From: Welwitschia mirabilis | Taxonomy: Eukaryota; Gnetophyta; Gnetopsida; Welwitschiales | Direction of reading: 5' to 3' | Length of the DNA stretch: 39,873 nucleotides | Assembly (NCBI GenBank): GCA_051453625.1 | Contig: JBOZIK010000001.1 | Coordinates: 255,691,617 to 255,731,489 of the forward strand | Shown: positions 19,181 through 31,119 of the stretch, in pieces | Position numbering within the stretch: position 1 is the first letter of the stretch | Layout: every line of letters begins with the position of its first letter | The notes under the pieces: model-generated | The model's input: the letters and a program-made list of their open reading frames with translations, nothing else | What the model was told of the DNA's origin: nothing | Databases searched by the model: none | Position numbers and translations under genes: made by a program

Positions 19181-20975
19181 TATTTTTATTTAGTTTTTAT
19201 TTATCTATTTGGAGTAAATCCTTGAATCTTTAAAAATCTAGACGTGAAAAACTAAACTTGTGATTAATGCACCTAATTAGAAATATTTCTTTGACCTAAT
19301 GTATAATACTAGTAACACTGCAATCATTGTTATTTTTTATTAATATATTAAGTATAATCGATACATCATCTATTACATTTTTAAATCTTTTAATTCATCT
19401 TAATGTAGTTATACTACAAATAAAAAATAATTATTAGGAATTATAATAGTACTTAATAAATTCAAATCCTGCCTGGTAGATTTCAAAAGAGAAGTGTACA
19501 TAGATCATTCATCCATTAAATTTCTTACAACTAAATAAATTAGTAATACCCATATTTTGTATTGAGAACTTCTTGTGCAGTAATTTAACTTAAATATTCT
19601 AGATAAGCAAGGATATAATAATATTGTAACTAGCCATCTTTCATGTTTGGAATTAATCAAATATGTTAAACTAAGAATACATTTAATGATAGGTTTCCAA
19701 ATGAAAAATTATTTGTAGTAAACTACAGCCATTAAAATCAAAACCCTTGGTATGAAAATATTACAAACTACCTCTATATCCTTTATGTAAAAACATTTTA
19801 GTCAAGTGATGTTAAATATCTATTTCTTAAAAGAATTAATATCTATATTTGAAAGAAAACATTCTTATTTCACATTTGCAAGGTTGAAATTATATAATAA
19901 TATATTCTAGAATAGAAAAAAACTAAAATTTTGAAAATGTATTATGCTAGTAGTTTTGAGATCGTTTCAATGGAGACAAAACAACTCAACAGTTCTTACA
20001 AAGTGTATTTTACTAGATAACTCTATTTTAAGATTCTTGAAAACATGTATCAAAGTGTGATTATGGCTAATGAATAGGAGGATTACCTAAGAAAGATGAA
20101 ATGCCTATGAATCCAATCTAAGAATGTGAACCATTTGATATTTGGGGAATCGACTTTTCTAGACCTTTCTAGAATCACATGAATAGCAATACATTATTAT
20201 TTGTATAGATTATGTTACAAAATGGATATAAGCTAGAGCAACTAAAACTAATAATGTTAAAACTATCATTGAATTTTTCAAAGAAAATATCTTGTAATAT
20301 TTTATACTTTCATGAATTGTTGTTAGTAATTAAGGAACTTATTTCACTAATCAAACCATGAAAAATCTCATGAAATTGGTGAGAATCCTACATCAAATTG
20401 CAATTGCATATTATCCTCAAATAAATGGTCTAGTAGAAAATGAACTAATAAATTAAAATAACCTTGGTTAAGATAGTTAATTCCAATAAGGAGTATACAA
20501 GAAATTAAATGATACATTATGGGAATATAGAGCAATGTGAAGAACATCTTTATACCTTACCGATATTAATTAGTTTATACAAACAATGCTTACTTCTGAA
20601 AGAAATACAATATAAGTCTTAAAATTGATATACAAGTAAAATATAAACAATAAATAAAATATTCCAAATAGATGTTTACAACTTGATAAATTGGATGAAC
20701 TTAGTTGTCACATAGTAAATCGTCAATTAATTTTGAAAAGAAACTAAAGTATTACAATGATAATAAAATTTGACTAAAAAATGTCAAACTAAAAGATAAA
20801 GTATTATTATGTAGTAAGAGGTTACATAATTTTTTTGAATAGCTTGTCACCAAATGCAAAGGATTCCTTTAGATTGTTAAAGTAAATTGGAATGGAAGTA
20901 TACTCATTAAGAGCCTAACTAATGAAGAATCATTTCTTTAAATGGAGTACATTGAAAAATATATCACGAGAATAA
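19180..20975 (+). pseudogene. Athila-like pol remnant: end of RT, RNase H and integrase
   Basis: Blocks in order, with frequent stops and frameshifts. FDLMYNTSNTA (about 19291-19323) corresponds to FELMCDASDYA. YYIFKSFNSS near 19370 corresponds to IYYASKTL. LNKFKSCLVDFKREVYIDHS (about 19453-19512) is the RNase H region. LDKQGYNNIVTSHLSCLE is near 19600-19655. NPWYENITNYL (about 19742-19774) precedes the integrase. The zinc-binding region is recognisable at about 19970-20090. The integrase core starts with FDIWGIDFS (20139-20165) and includes AYYPQINGLVENE (about 20408-20446, usual form YHPQTNGQVE). LQLDKLDEL (about 20681-20707) and IKSLTNEESF (about 20906-20935) are Athila-style integrase C-terminal blocks. 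No long open frame survives. Confidence 0.75.
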
Positions 20976-21496
20976 AATAAAATAACTTTGCATACTTCTT
21001 GAAAAACCTTGTGAACCTAGTAATAATACTATTACCCCAAAATTTATTCCACTAGAAATCCTTCATCCTCATTTTGGTAATTTTTTAATTATATTTCTAT
21101 TTAAATAAGTGTTTTTTACATTTTTTTAACTATCTTTCTTAGCTATGTAGGAATAAGGTTAGTTTGGTATTTTTCTATTTAATTAGATGCATAGTGGGAA
21201 AAGTGTCATTTTGAACTAAAAAATGTATGAAATATCAAAAGAATCTATTTAGTTCTTAAGCACTACTATAGTATTGATGCATGTCATACTCAAGTATAAT
21301 CTAATTAGTTAGTATTTCCTTTTATAATTACAATCATTCCTTGTTTATATATCTTACTCAAATTCATATGGAAGGGAATACTCTAGATTACATTATATTC
21401 AAAAAGAAAGAAAACATAATGTTCTATCATAAGAACACTAGTCTAAATATTCCTAAAAGGCTTATTTTGTAGTACAGTATGTTAAATAGAAGAAAT

Positions 21497-21510
21497 TCAT
21501 TGGGGGGTTA
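21497..21510 (+). other. Polypurine-tract-like site after the third Athila-like remnant
   Basis: ttcattggggggtta is followed by ggttgtcatga, which resembles a decayed TGTTGTGATG LTR start. It lies about 520 bases after the integrase end. The candidate LTR beyond it could not be confirmed. Confidence 0.3.
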
Positions 21511-21592
21511 GGTTGTCATGATCTAGACTATACGTTATGGATCCTTACTCCTCTGATAATCATTTCACTCTCCTCATTTTAACCTATATTAG

Positions 21593-21695
21593 ATATTGGG
21601 GGAAAGGGTGGGGGGAGGAGGAGAGGAAAGGGGAANNNNNNNNNNNNNNNNNNNNGAAGGGACATGGAGGGAAGAGGAAGAGGGAAGAAAAAAGT
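21593..21695. repeat. Purine-rich, G-rich tract with an N run
   Basis: Almost pure purine on the plus strand: runs of 5, 3 and 6 G close together, then gag and gga repeats. It is interrupted by 20 N at 21636-21655. The tract could form unusual DNA structure. The short open frame spanning it (21537-21728) is compositional. Confidence 0.6.
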
Positions 21696-21728
21696 AAACC
21701 TAAGTTCCTTCCATGCAACATGAGATAA

Positions 21729-24267
21729 TCATTCCCTTATATTACACCTTCATCTCCCAAAACTTATTATACTTCATAGCTTGATGTCAAAAGCTAGACT
21801 CTAGGAACTTTAGTAAAATTTAATGATTATCAAGTTAATCAAATAACATAAGCAAAGATGGGATGACCTAGTTATTTTATTATGCTTCTATAATATTATG
21901 AATATTCATCATAACCAACTTACTAACTAGATGTGTTATTCTAGTAAACTTAGTCAACATTAAAGAAGTGATTAATTGAATAGATTTCACTTCTATTTAA
22001 TAACATACATTTCATGATTTATCATTGATATTATATTCTCTAATCATTCTAATAATAAATTGATACATACGGAGTAAAATTATAATTCTTTTACTTTACT
22101 ATAACCATTCTTTTCTTATTTACTTATTCATTAATAGCCTTAATTATTTTTTTCAACTTATATACTCCCAATAATTCTAGCTATTCTTATTTTAAACTTC
22201 ATAAAGCTATTTATAAAGGAATCATTAAGATTCTAAAAAAGGGATGAATAATACCTATAAAGCTTGTTTGCATTAAAATTTTCCTGGACATTAAATGTGA
22301 ATGCTTTTTCTTTACTAGTTTAAGGTTAACTAGGTTCTATTATCTAATTGAAATTATTAAAATTAGTAACTTCTTTATCAATGATCTCCTAAAATACCTA
22401 CTTTCTACACTATTAGTTTTCATAACTAAACATAAGAGTTCTATCTTCATATAAATATTATGTCATAAATGCAGAAGAATGATTTACTAAGAAAATTTCT
22501 TTATGATTAGTTCTATTGTTCAACAAGAGTTTCTAGGAGTAAGTGTTAAATCAACTAGATGAAACTAAAGAAAGGAGATAACAAATAATCCCCTAGCAAT
22601 AGGTTATTAAGGAGAGCTAAATAAAAATATCCAAGTGCACTTACAATTTTATGTATATTTATTTCTATTGTAATCTACATTTTTCTTCGAGCAAGATTCA
22701 AGAATTCACATTTATTCTTCTAATGCTATCTCATATTCATGACCTTAAGGAAGATGAATTTTATATTCTTTTAGTCCATATGGCTAAGGTTAGATGAGTA
22801 TGCATATTAGTTTATGTATTTTAATAGTGGAGGATACTTTTAAGAGATCTGAATAGAGCTATGAATTTAGAACTCATTATGTTAAAATACAAGATTGAAA
22901 GATCATTACTCTAATTGGAAATCCATTTAGTTATCATGATGATCAATCAAAAAAATGATTTAATCCTAAAACTAGATATCATGCATGCTAATAGTTCACT
23001 TAATTCAAGAAATAAAATCAACAAGGTATATAAAAATTAAATAGCACTGCTCTTCCTCAAACTATCTAGAGAGTATAAATATGAATGGCTTAATAATGAG
23101 GAAAGGGGAAAATTATAAAGAAAGAAGGAAGAATAACTTATAAAAGGTCTTATTACATGTCCATTCCAAAGTAATAAAAAGTAATAAGAGGGGAAAAACA
23201 AATCATAATAGTCTATCATAGGGCCATTACCTACTAATAAATGATGATACCCTTGAAATTTTCATTATATTAAAATTAAAAAAAAAGAAACGCATGAACA
23301 TTCCTCTATCACAAAACTATAATAGTATAATAAAATGTGACTATTATATTTTAATTAGTTAATGACTTATTTATAATAGATTATTCCCCTTCTCACATAA
23401 TTCCTTGCATCATATTATAGTCAGTAATAACTCTCAGTTCCTAAATAATACTTGGAACTATCCATCACATTATGACAACTAGAACTATAAGTTAAAATAA
23501 GCTATCACAAGTTAGTCACCAAGTAATAGCTTATGTGATGATGATTTAAAAATTTATTGCAAATCCTATCATGCTAGGATAACTTTAAAGTAATAAAAAC
23601 ATTATAAGAAGGGCAATTATGATAAAAAGATTTTTCATTTTTTCCCTACCTATGGGTGTCGCTACTCTATCATCCTATAAGAAACAAGATTACCACACAA
23701 AAAAGACTAATCCACAAATCATAAACATGATGTCACAATCATTTGTAGCATGGGTAAGTCCTCATTGACTATATTAATTAGTAAAAATGCATTTTTAATT
23801 ATAGAAAAGTTAAATCTATAACTTACATAGGCATTTTTACTCTTTTTTTAAATATTTAGCTCAGTTCTACTCAATTTATATGAAAATAATAGTCATTTAA
23901 GTTAGAAATAGAATTTAAAAAAGCATAAAGTTATAATATTAGTATTTTAGTTTCTTCTTGTAAAATTAACACATTCCATCATTTAATGTTAATTTTTATC
24001 ATTAGATACATCTCCTTTGATTATGGAGGATTATGGTAATAATTGTTTGTTTGTTCAAGATAAACAACTAAGCTAAAGGTCTGAAAAAAGCACCACAACA
24101 TAAGTTTCCACACTTTTACCTCAAGCCCCTCCTCTAGCTCCATAACTCACTACTCCAACATAAAGAACACATTAAAAAGCTATGGAACATAAAACATGAT
24201 ACTTTTGAGAAGCCGCTATAATCTAAGAATGTAATTATAGTGTCTAGTTAGAGACCATCTCTAGGGG
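21729..24267. other. Unassigned AT-rich stretch
   Basis: No gene or element is recognised over about 2.5 kb. The only structures seen are a short perfect inverted repeat near 23498-23532 (ataagctat and atagctta-t) and low-complexity A/T runs. The open frame at 23037-23219 (minus) is short and compositional. Confidence 0.4.
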
Positions 24268-24272
24268 CTTGA
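24268..24272. repeat. Target-site duplication, left copy (cttga)
   Basis: Identical to 34043-34047 on the other side of the element. Five bases is the usual size for copia insertions. Confidence 0.7.
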
Positions 24273-25682
24273 TGAGGATCCTTGAACTTAAAGGGAAGGG
24301 GTGAATGTAGTATACCAAAAATAAATTTTACTAAAACAAATTAAATATTATATAATAAATACTTTACTAGATTAACATGGTTCCCCAACCTAGGTATGTC
24401 CACATGCAGAGAATAGTTTCCTCTCATACCTATGGATATTCTTAACCTATAAATTAGTGGTTTTGGAGTACCACTAACCTTAGATACAATTGAGATGCTC
24501 CTCTCAAGGTAGCACTCTCTTCCCTTTAGGGATATTCAACAAACAAAATTAAAAATATTCTCATAAGTACTTATAGAAGCACATACATATAAGGATTGCC
24601 TTATAATATGGAAACCCTAATGAGGGATCCTATGATTTGAAAATAAGAAATAGACTATAATGAGTGTATTCAAAACTTTGATAGTCCTACAAATTAAGTT
24701 CTAATAAACAATTATAATAACAAAGCAATAAGCCTAAAAATATGTCTCTTTGAAAAGTTCTTAAGTTCTTCCTTATTGTTATTATCAACCATAAGTGTCA
24801 AATATTAAAGTGATGCATCTTGTAAGAGCTAATGACTAAATGATGTATTCACCAAATAGTCCCTTATAAAAAATAGGTAAAATATTTGTAAGTAGTAGTA
24901 ATTACCTATGCATATATATTTTTCTCTCTTTATGCCCTTTATAATTTTGATCTCTTTCTAACTATTGTCCTAGAGAAATAGCCATTTCAAAACATGTAAC
25001 CATTATATAAGAATAGAAACATTTGAGCTTTAGGCATCCAATTGTTATTTTATTTTTCAAAAAATTTTGAGATAGATTTCTTTAAGATGGTAGATATCCC
25101 TTGTCAAGCAGACATCTTTAACATGGGAGATGTCTCTATTCAAACTACCTAGGTTTTGATAATACTTGAACTATAGTTTCTTTAACACTTATTGATCATG
25201 AACCAAGATGTAAGACTTGATTGATTTTCTGAGATGTAGATAATTTATCAAAATACAATTTGCCTCTAATACCTCTTATAGTTTAGTATAGATATCTCCA
25301 GCTATGTAGACATCTTCTAATAGTCAAGGTAGTATATATGTCTTTAATATGATATACCTCTTTCACTTATCTTAGGTCCTTTCTTTAGTATAGATGCCTT
25401 TGTCAATACAAACATATTTTTCTATGACAAAGTATAGTTCAGCATAGATTCCTTTATTTTAGTAGACATCTTTTCTATAAACATATTCACCTATGTAGAT
25501 GTGTTTCTTTAGTTTTGTTTTGACATTCATGCAATTTAAGCTAAACCTTCTATATAGTATGAACTTAAGATTGACTTGGATTTATGCTTTTTATGATTTT
25601 ATGTTATCCAATTTGACCTATTTACATGATAGATACATTACATTTGACAAGTGAAATCATCAAAACTAACTTTTTATTAAAA
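24273..25682 (-). mobile_element. Copia family II 3' LTR
   Basis: Similar end to end to 32636-34042: tgaggatccttgaac against tgagaatcattgaac at one edge, gaaatcatca against gaatcatca near the other. The lengths are nearly equal (1410 and 1407). It contains many agacatct/agatgtct motifs between about 25090 and 25500. An agacatct (25110-25117) and agatgtct (25128-25135) pair forms a short hairpin that is also conserved in the other LTR. Confidence 0.85.
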
Positions 25683-26072
25683 TTCTCAACCTTGTTAATG
25701 ATGTCCAAAACTTGGTAAATCTTCTTAATGTAATCATATTTTATTAACTAAATTGAGATAGTTTAATCTAACAGTGAATATAATCTATAATATAAACATG
25801 ATATAAATTTCAATAGTTTTAAAAATATTTATAACCACATACATAATTATGCAGAGTAGTAAATAATAAAAGTACATAAGTGTTAAGTAATTACATACAA
25901 GCAAAAATAACAATAGTCAATAACAGAACATGTAATGTTTGCCAACAATAGTAAAAAAATAACAAATAATAACAAAACATATAATATGTATCAAAAATAG
26001 TATAAATAATAACATACAATATTAAAACATATAATGTGTGTTAATAATATAAATTAATCATTAATAGTGATA

Positions 26073-27883
26073 TCACTCACAGGAGTCCAATTCATCTATC
26101 TCAAGATCATATCCCCCAAACTCATTTAAGATGTCTAATTTGATTTGTCTATCTTCTTCTCCTTTTTGGATAGCATACAAAAAGAGCTAATTAGTGATAG
26201 TTAATCATTGGTATACCATATGCCATCTCCTACATCATTAACGTCATCATCCCTATCCTTGATGATGGAGGCTAAATGGTATATGAATAGAAGATGTGGT
26301 TTGAGGTATGTATTACTTCGTAAATGGTTACTAGGATGACTTATCAGGGCCTTTAGAGGTCTGTTTACTAGTTAATAGAAGCATCAAATAAGCTAATAAT
26401 GGAGATCACAGTAAAAGATGATGATGAAACTATGTTTATAGGTAGAACATGAATTGGTTCTATGAAAGGTAATGGTGAATATAGATGGTGAGGTGATAAT
26501 GATGAATGAGGAGGTAATGGAGGTTGTGTAAGATGGCAAAGAGGTACATTTTGATGATGCCTACAAATGATGAGGAGTAATTATCAGAAGTCTTAAAGTC
26601 TCCCTACTACTTCTTTTATGTTTGTTCTAGAGCTTGGTGCTTCTTCTGTGTCTGTGTCAGAGCCTAGTGCTCCCCCTGTGCCTATGTAGGAGCCTAGTTC
26701 CCTCTCATATCTATGCCTTCTCTCTTGTGGGATCTAAAGAGTTAGTATCTACTACATAGCCTAAGTCATATCCTATAACATGTAGTGCTAGAGGTGCCTC
26801 TGCCTCTAATTCCTCCTTAAAATCAGTCCAAGTGGGAGTTCCCATGGATTTTTAACTACTTGTAAGAGCCTCTTATTTCCTAACTATGAAATGGTACTTC
26901 TTTAACCTCAGTAAGTTGTTTTCAATATTGCCAATTATATTAGCAATGGACTTAAGACCCATTTTTATAAATGATAAAATATGAGAGGTTAGAGAGTAAA
27001 AAAAATAAAACTGTAATTTAGAAGGTCTTCTACTTGTGCCTTTACCAAATGATACTGGTACTCATTGTTTCTTACTAAACTCTAAAAGTGGCTTTCTAGG
27101 ATGAATGAGATTTACCTATGGCACTGACATGCTGGCATTGTTGATAATCATACTAACTAAGTGAGGGTGACCTAAAGTCTACTCCATCTAGAAAAGAGTA
27201 ATAATATCCATACATAAAATGAATTCAAGGTCAATCTGCAAACCTATAAGAAGATAATAAATCATAGATGTCTACTTTGGTTTGTAATAACTATAGCTAC
27301 TACATCAAACAAGTATGTTGTAGAATGTAATTAAACTTAAGATAGAGGCATCTAGTACCATATTTTTACATTCTAAATTTTCATAAAAATTCATTTTATA
27401 ATACCTAAAAAGTATATTTCTTAATGAACACTTTGAAATGCTAATAGAGTAATAAGTAAATATAGCTTAAAAAAATGCACATATAATTGTAAAAGCTCCA
27501 TATCATCTATATCAAGCATGGAATTTACAAATCTAAGTGTCAAAAATAGAGAATTACCTCATACTTATGTTTGAAAAGTCCTAGTGCAATGATCTATCTC
27601 ACATATGTTAGCATAGAATTAGCTAGCTAGAGGGTTTGAAATGCCCTAATCTAATTGGACTATCATGTCCTAACTAACACATGAAAAAAAAAAAAGTAAG
27701 TAGTTGATCTTTTCTCTAATTTTGGAACTCAAGGGTCTATTCTGCAATGATGGAGTTTCTAATCCAAGTTTTAAAACATTTAGTAATAGACTGATGATAA
27801 AACTAAGGCTTATACTATGGTTTGTATGATTCTATGGCTAATTCTTTTCCTTTAGAAGCATCATAGGACTTTTTATTCATCAT
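26073..27883 (-). pseudogene. ORF3 of copia family II (envelope-like position, function unknown)
   Basis: Minus-strand reading from MMNKKSYDASKGKELAIES (start 27883) to a stop at 26073-26075, about 600 codons including frameshifts. The middle has SMIINNASMSV, then a Pro/Lys block and VPVSFGKGTSRRPSKLQFYF (about 27010-27070). Next are GLKSIANIIGNIENNLLRLK (about 26905-26965) and MGTPTWTDFKEELEAEAPLA (about 26790-26850). A region rich in Ser/Thr and basic repeats follows. The tail is EEDRQIKLDILNEFGGYDLE with DELDS (about 26076-26165). Placement after RNase H and before the 3' LTR matches the third ORF of SIRE/Maximus elements. I see no signal peptide or membrane segment that would support a true envelope protein. 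Confidence 0.65.
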
Positions 27884-28764
27884 GTTTAAAGAAAATATAA
27901 AAAGAAATAAATTGATAATAACCAAATATAAAAGATTCAATGAAAAAGAGCACCTCTTTGAGAAATGAGTACCTGTTTGCTAGCTATGAATACTTATTCC
28001 AAATTCAAGATGTTTTTGCTAAGAGATCTGATAAAAACAAGCTAAAAAGAAGCTCTGATAGGGATACTTGCTAAACAAAGGATTAAAAATGATAGATGAA
28101 ATGGTCAAAGCCTTAAGGGCCATGAAGGGTAATGCCACCGACTACGGCAGGGTGCTACTAGTTAGCTTGCACTAACATGCATCTGGATCCACTTTTCAAG
28201 TTCATTATTCTAACATTATTCATAGCTCTAATGGAGTCCATTATTTACATCAATCATATACGAACTCCTCTCATACTACTCATTTTGATGCACATATTAT
28301 TTTTGGTATAGTTCTTTAAAAGATGTCTACCAATTTAAAGATGTCTAAAACGATGAAAGTAGATATTTATCTCCATCAAAGATATCTTTTTTAAAACTTT
28401 TATGAGTCATTTAATTACTATAGAAACATCTACCTAACCAAAGATGTCTATTTTATAAAGAAAGAAAAATGTACTTGACCTTTAAAAACATCTGGCATAT
28501 AAATATATTTGGTTGATAGACATCTACAATACTAAAGACATCTCCTTGATAGAAATTTCTCATTAAAAAACATCTTCTCTAAAAGATTAAAAATTTTAAT
28601 TTTTCCATGACTAACATCATGATAAAAGTAGCATAGCAAAAAAGTAAAGTGACATGCATACAATTTACTATTTTAAGGTCTAACTATAATCTCAACTCAT
28701 AGAATATCATAATGTGGAGCTACAATTTTAAGTATAATTACCTAATGACTTACCTGATTAGGTA
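27884..28764. other. Spacer between RNase H and ORF3, copia family II
   Basis: No coding sequence is seen. A short GC-richer patch lies near 28115-28190. The part 28318-28590 is dense in the family II LTR motif and is listed separately. Confidence 0.5.
28318..28590. repeat. Array of the family II LTR motif inside the element
   Basis: Exact agatgtct at 28321-28328, 28339-28346 and 28442-28449. Exact agacatct at 28518-28525 and 28536-28543. agatatct at 28380-28387. Several near copies are also present (for example acatct near 28424, 28488 and 28570). The same motifs fill the U3 part of both LTRs of this element. There is no LTR edge here, so it is not simply a third LTR. Confidence 0.7.
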
Positions 28765-29733
28765 AGGCTCAATTCCTAAGTTTTTGTATAATTTAATAAA
28801 CCTTTTATCACTTAGTAATTGATTGAAGACATTAGGAAGTTGATCATTAGTATTACTATATTATAGCATGATGTCCTTATTTTGTACGTGCTCTTTGAGA
28901 AAATGATATTTGTCCTTAATATGTTTGGTTCTTAGATATTAAATTGCATTCTTTGAGATGTTGATATCACTTTTATTATCAAAAAACATGAAATTGATTT
29001 CTAAGAATAGTCTAAAATCTTTTAAATTTTGCTTCATCCAAAGTAACTACTTCCAATAATAATATATTTATCCTTGGTAGTAGAAAGAGTAGTTAAGTTT
29101 TTCTTTTTACTACTCCAAGATACCAAACTTTATCCAAGTAAGAAGTAGGTTTCACTTATGCTCCTTTTAGCATATTTGCATCCTTCCTAATTTGCATCAC
29201 AATACCTAAATAGATCAAAATAGGAGTTCTATGAATAGCAAAGGCCTTAATTATAGTATCTTTTAGACAATGAAAAATTTTTTTAATTATTATAAGATGT
29301 GATTCTTTAAGATCACTATGATAATGAACACAAATCCCTACACTCAAAATTATTTTAGGCCTACTAGTAATAAGATATAATAAACTACTAATCATACCTC
29401 TATACAGCATTTGATCAATCTTCTTATCATGCTCATATTTATCTAGTTTTATGCTTTGGTTCATTGAATTATCTTTGGTCTTATAATCATGTAATTCATA
29501 CTTGACTAGTAAATTTTTAATATATTTACTTTAGTAAATAAATGTACCTTATTTGTGTTGCATCACTTGAATCCCTAAGAAGTTACTCATCTCTCCCATG
29601 ATACTCATTTCAAACTTATCCATCATAATCTTAATAAAGTACATACATAATAATGTATTAGTAGCTCCAAAAATAATATCATTTAAATAGACATATATAA
29701 TAGTAAAATCCTTATCATACTTTTTATTTAAAA
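28765..29733 (-). pseudogene. Copia family II reverse transcriptase (C-terminal half) and RNase H
   Basis: On the minus strand YDKDFTIIYVYLNDIIFGAT (about 29660-29719) holds the RT active-site block. YVDD has become YLND (29678-29689), so one catalytic Asp is Asn. MDKFEMSIMGEMSNFLGIQV follows (about 29570-29630). An open stretch at 29156-29464 gives SLLYLITSRPKIILSVGICV and KESHLIIIKKIFHCLK, the RT-RNase H connection. RNase H blocks continue with frameshifts to about 28765. The N-terminal half of RT, including the first catalytic Asp, is missing. The previous recognisable sequence, at 29735, is integrase. Confidence 0.8.
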
Positions 29734-29734
29734 T

Positions 29735-30390
29735 GAAACATTTTCATTACCAAACCATAGTTCATGTGATTTCTTGAAAGTAAAATGTCTTATTAGAACT
29801 CGATTGAAAATGTAACATGTAGTGTTGATGGCTTATTTCCATGAATGATAAGGAAGCTATTTGTCCTACATCCTTATTCTTGTTATTTTATTTAGAACTC
29901 TATTCTTTCTTTCAGCAACTCCATTTTGTTATGGAGCTCTTATTGCAAAGAATTAATGGAAAATATTAAATTCTTTACAAAAATTTATAAACTTTGCATT
30001 TTAAATTTAGGATCATTATTGCTTCTAAACATCTTAATCTTATACCTATTTTTATTCTGAAACCTAATACATAGCTTAGAGAAAAATTAAAATGCCTCAC
30101 CCTTGTATGTAAGAATGGCTACTGACATAAAAAAGAGTAGTCTTCAATAACAGTTAGATAATATTGTTTCTTACCAAGACTTTCTGTAGGAGATGGATCA
30201 ATAATATTAAGATGTAAAAGATCTGAAGGACATTCAGTTATAATAGTGTCTTTTTTATCAAATCCTACCCTTATTTTCTTTTCTTTCTAGCATGCCTCAT
30301 TAGCATGATTATCAAGGGTTTGCAACTTAGAAAGTCCTCTTATCATTTCTTTTATGAATAAGATTTTTAACAAGTCTTTATTTACATGTT
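29735..30390 (-). pseudogene. Copia family II integrase
   Basis: Minus-strand blocks in order: IRGLSKLQTL and NHANEAC (about 30280-30340, zinc-binding region with the last Cys position lost to a stop). LHLNIIDPSPTESLGKKQYY follows at about 30155-30215, usual form LHMDLFGP, so the first catalytic Asp is Asn here. TVIEDYSF comes next (usual VIVDDYSR). The well-kept QNGVAERKNR (29899-29930) carries the catalytic Glu region. INTTCYIFNRVLIR and HELWFGNENV close the domain near 29740. Stops and shifts separate the blocks, and no integrase activity is expected. Confidence 0.8.
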
Positions 30391-30403
30391 TAAGCTTTCT
30401 ATT

Positions 30404-30800
30404 TCATAGCTCCATTTCACCTATAGTACGTAATAGATACTCCATTCCCTTATTAGAAATGTTTTGTAAATTATTAATGTAGACATTAGATTTTCTAATT
30501 TTAGAAAATAAGAATTTAGTTAAGTTATGTTTTTTAATAACACAGTCATCTTTGATAATGGTGATAGAAATGGTTGCATCACATAACTGATAAACACCTA
30601 GCAAATTATGTTGTAATCCTTCTACAAAGAAAACATCTGTTACCTTAGGTATATTACCTCCTTCAATGATTTCATTACCTTTGGTAGGTACCTCTATATT
30701 GTTTCCAAAGGTGACTACTCCTTTATCTTACTCTACCAAAGTGGTAAAGCTGGATTTCTCTCTAGTTATATGCCTTGAACACTCATTGTCAACATATTAG
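30404..30800 (-). pseudogene. Copia family II protease and pre-integrase region
   Basis: On the minus strand YVDNECSRHITREKSSFTTL (about 30739-30798) corresponds to the active-site block WYLDSGCSRHMTG. The Asp remains (30788-30790), but Ser-Gly became Asn-Glu. GVVTFGNNIEVPTKGNEI and FFVEGLQHNLLGVYQLCDA follow. The open stretch 30404-30604 covers the gag_pre-integrase domain, ending in KFLFSKIRKSNVYINNLQ. Confidence 0.75.
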
Positions 30801-31119
30801 GCATGTTTCTTTACTGCTCATAGTGGAATTTAAGCTAATAAAGATAGTATTTATTTTGGAATCCATATTTTCTTTAGTTTAGCCTATACAAAACATTATA
30901 CCATACTTCTTGGCCTTTTGGCATTATGAGTTTAATATCTAGTTTTGAATTTAATTAGATAATTCAAATAATAATGATCTCATTTATAATACTAATAACA
31001 AATAATACTATTGGTATAAACTATATGCTCATACCTTGGTTTATAGATCATTTATTGAATAAGAAGGCTAAAGTATTAATAAATGCTTTATTATGATCTA
31101 AATTACTTTTATCATTTGG

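Noticed and set aside
23037-23219. 60-codon open frame, minus strand
   Set aside because: Short, aromatic-rich by base composition, with no support for a gene.
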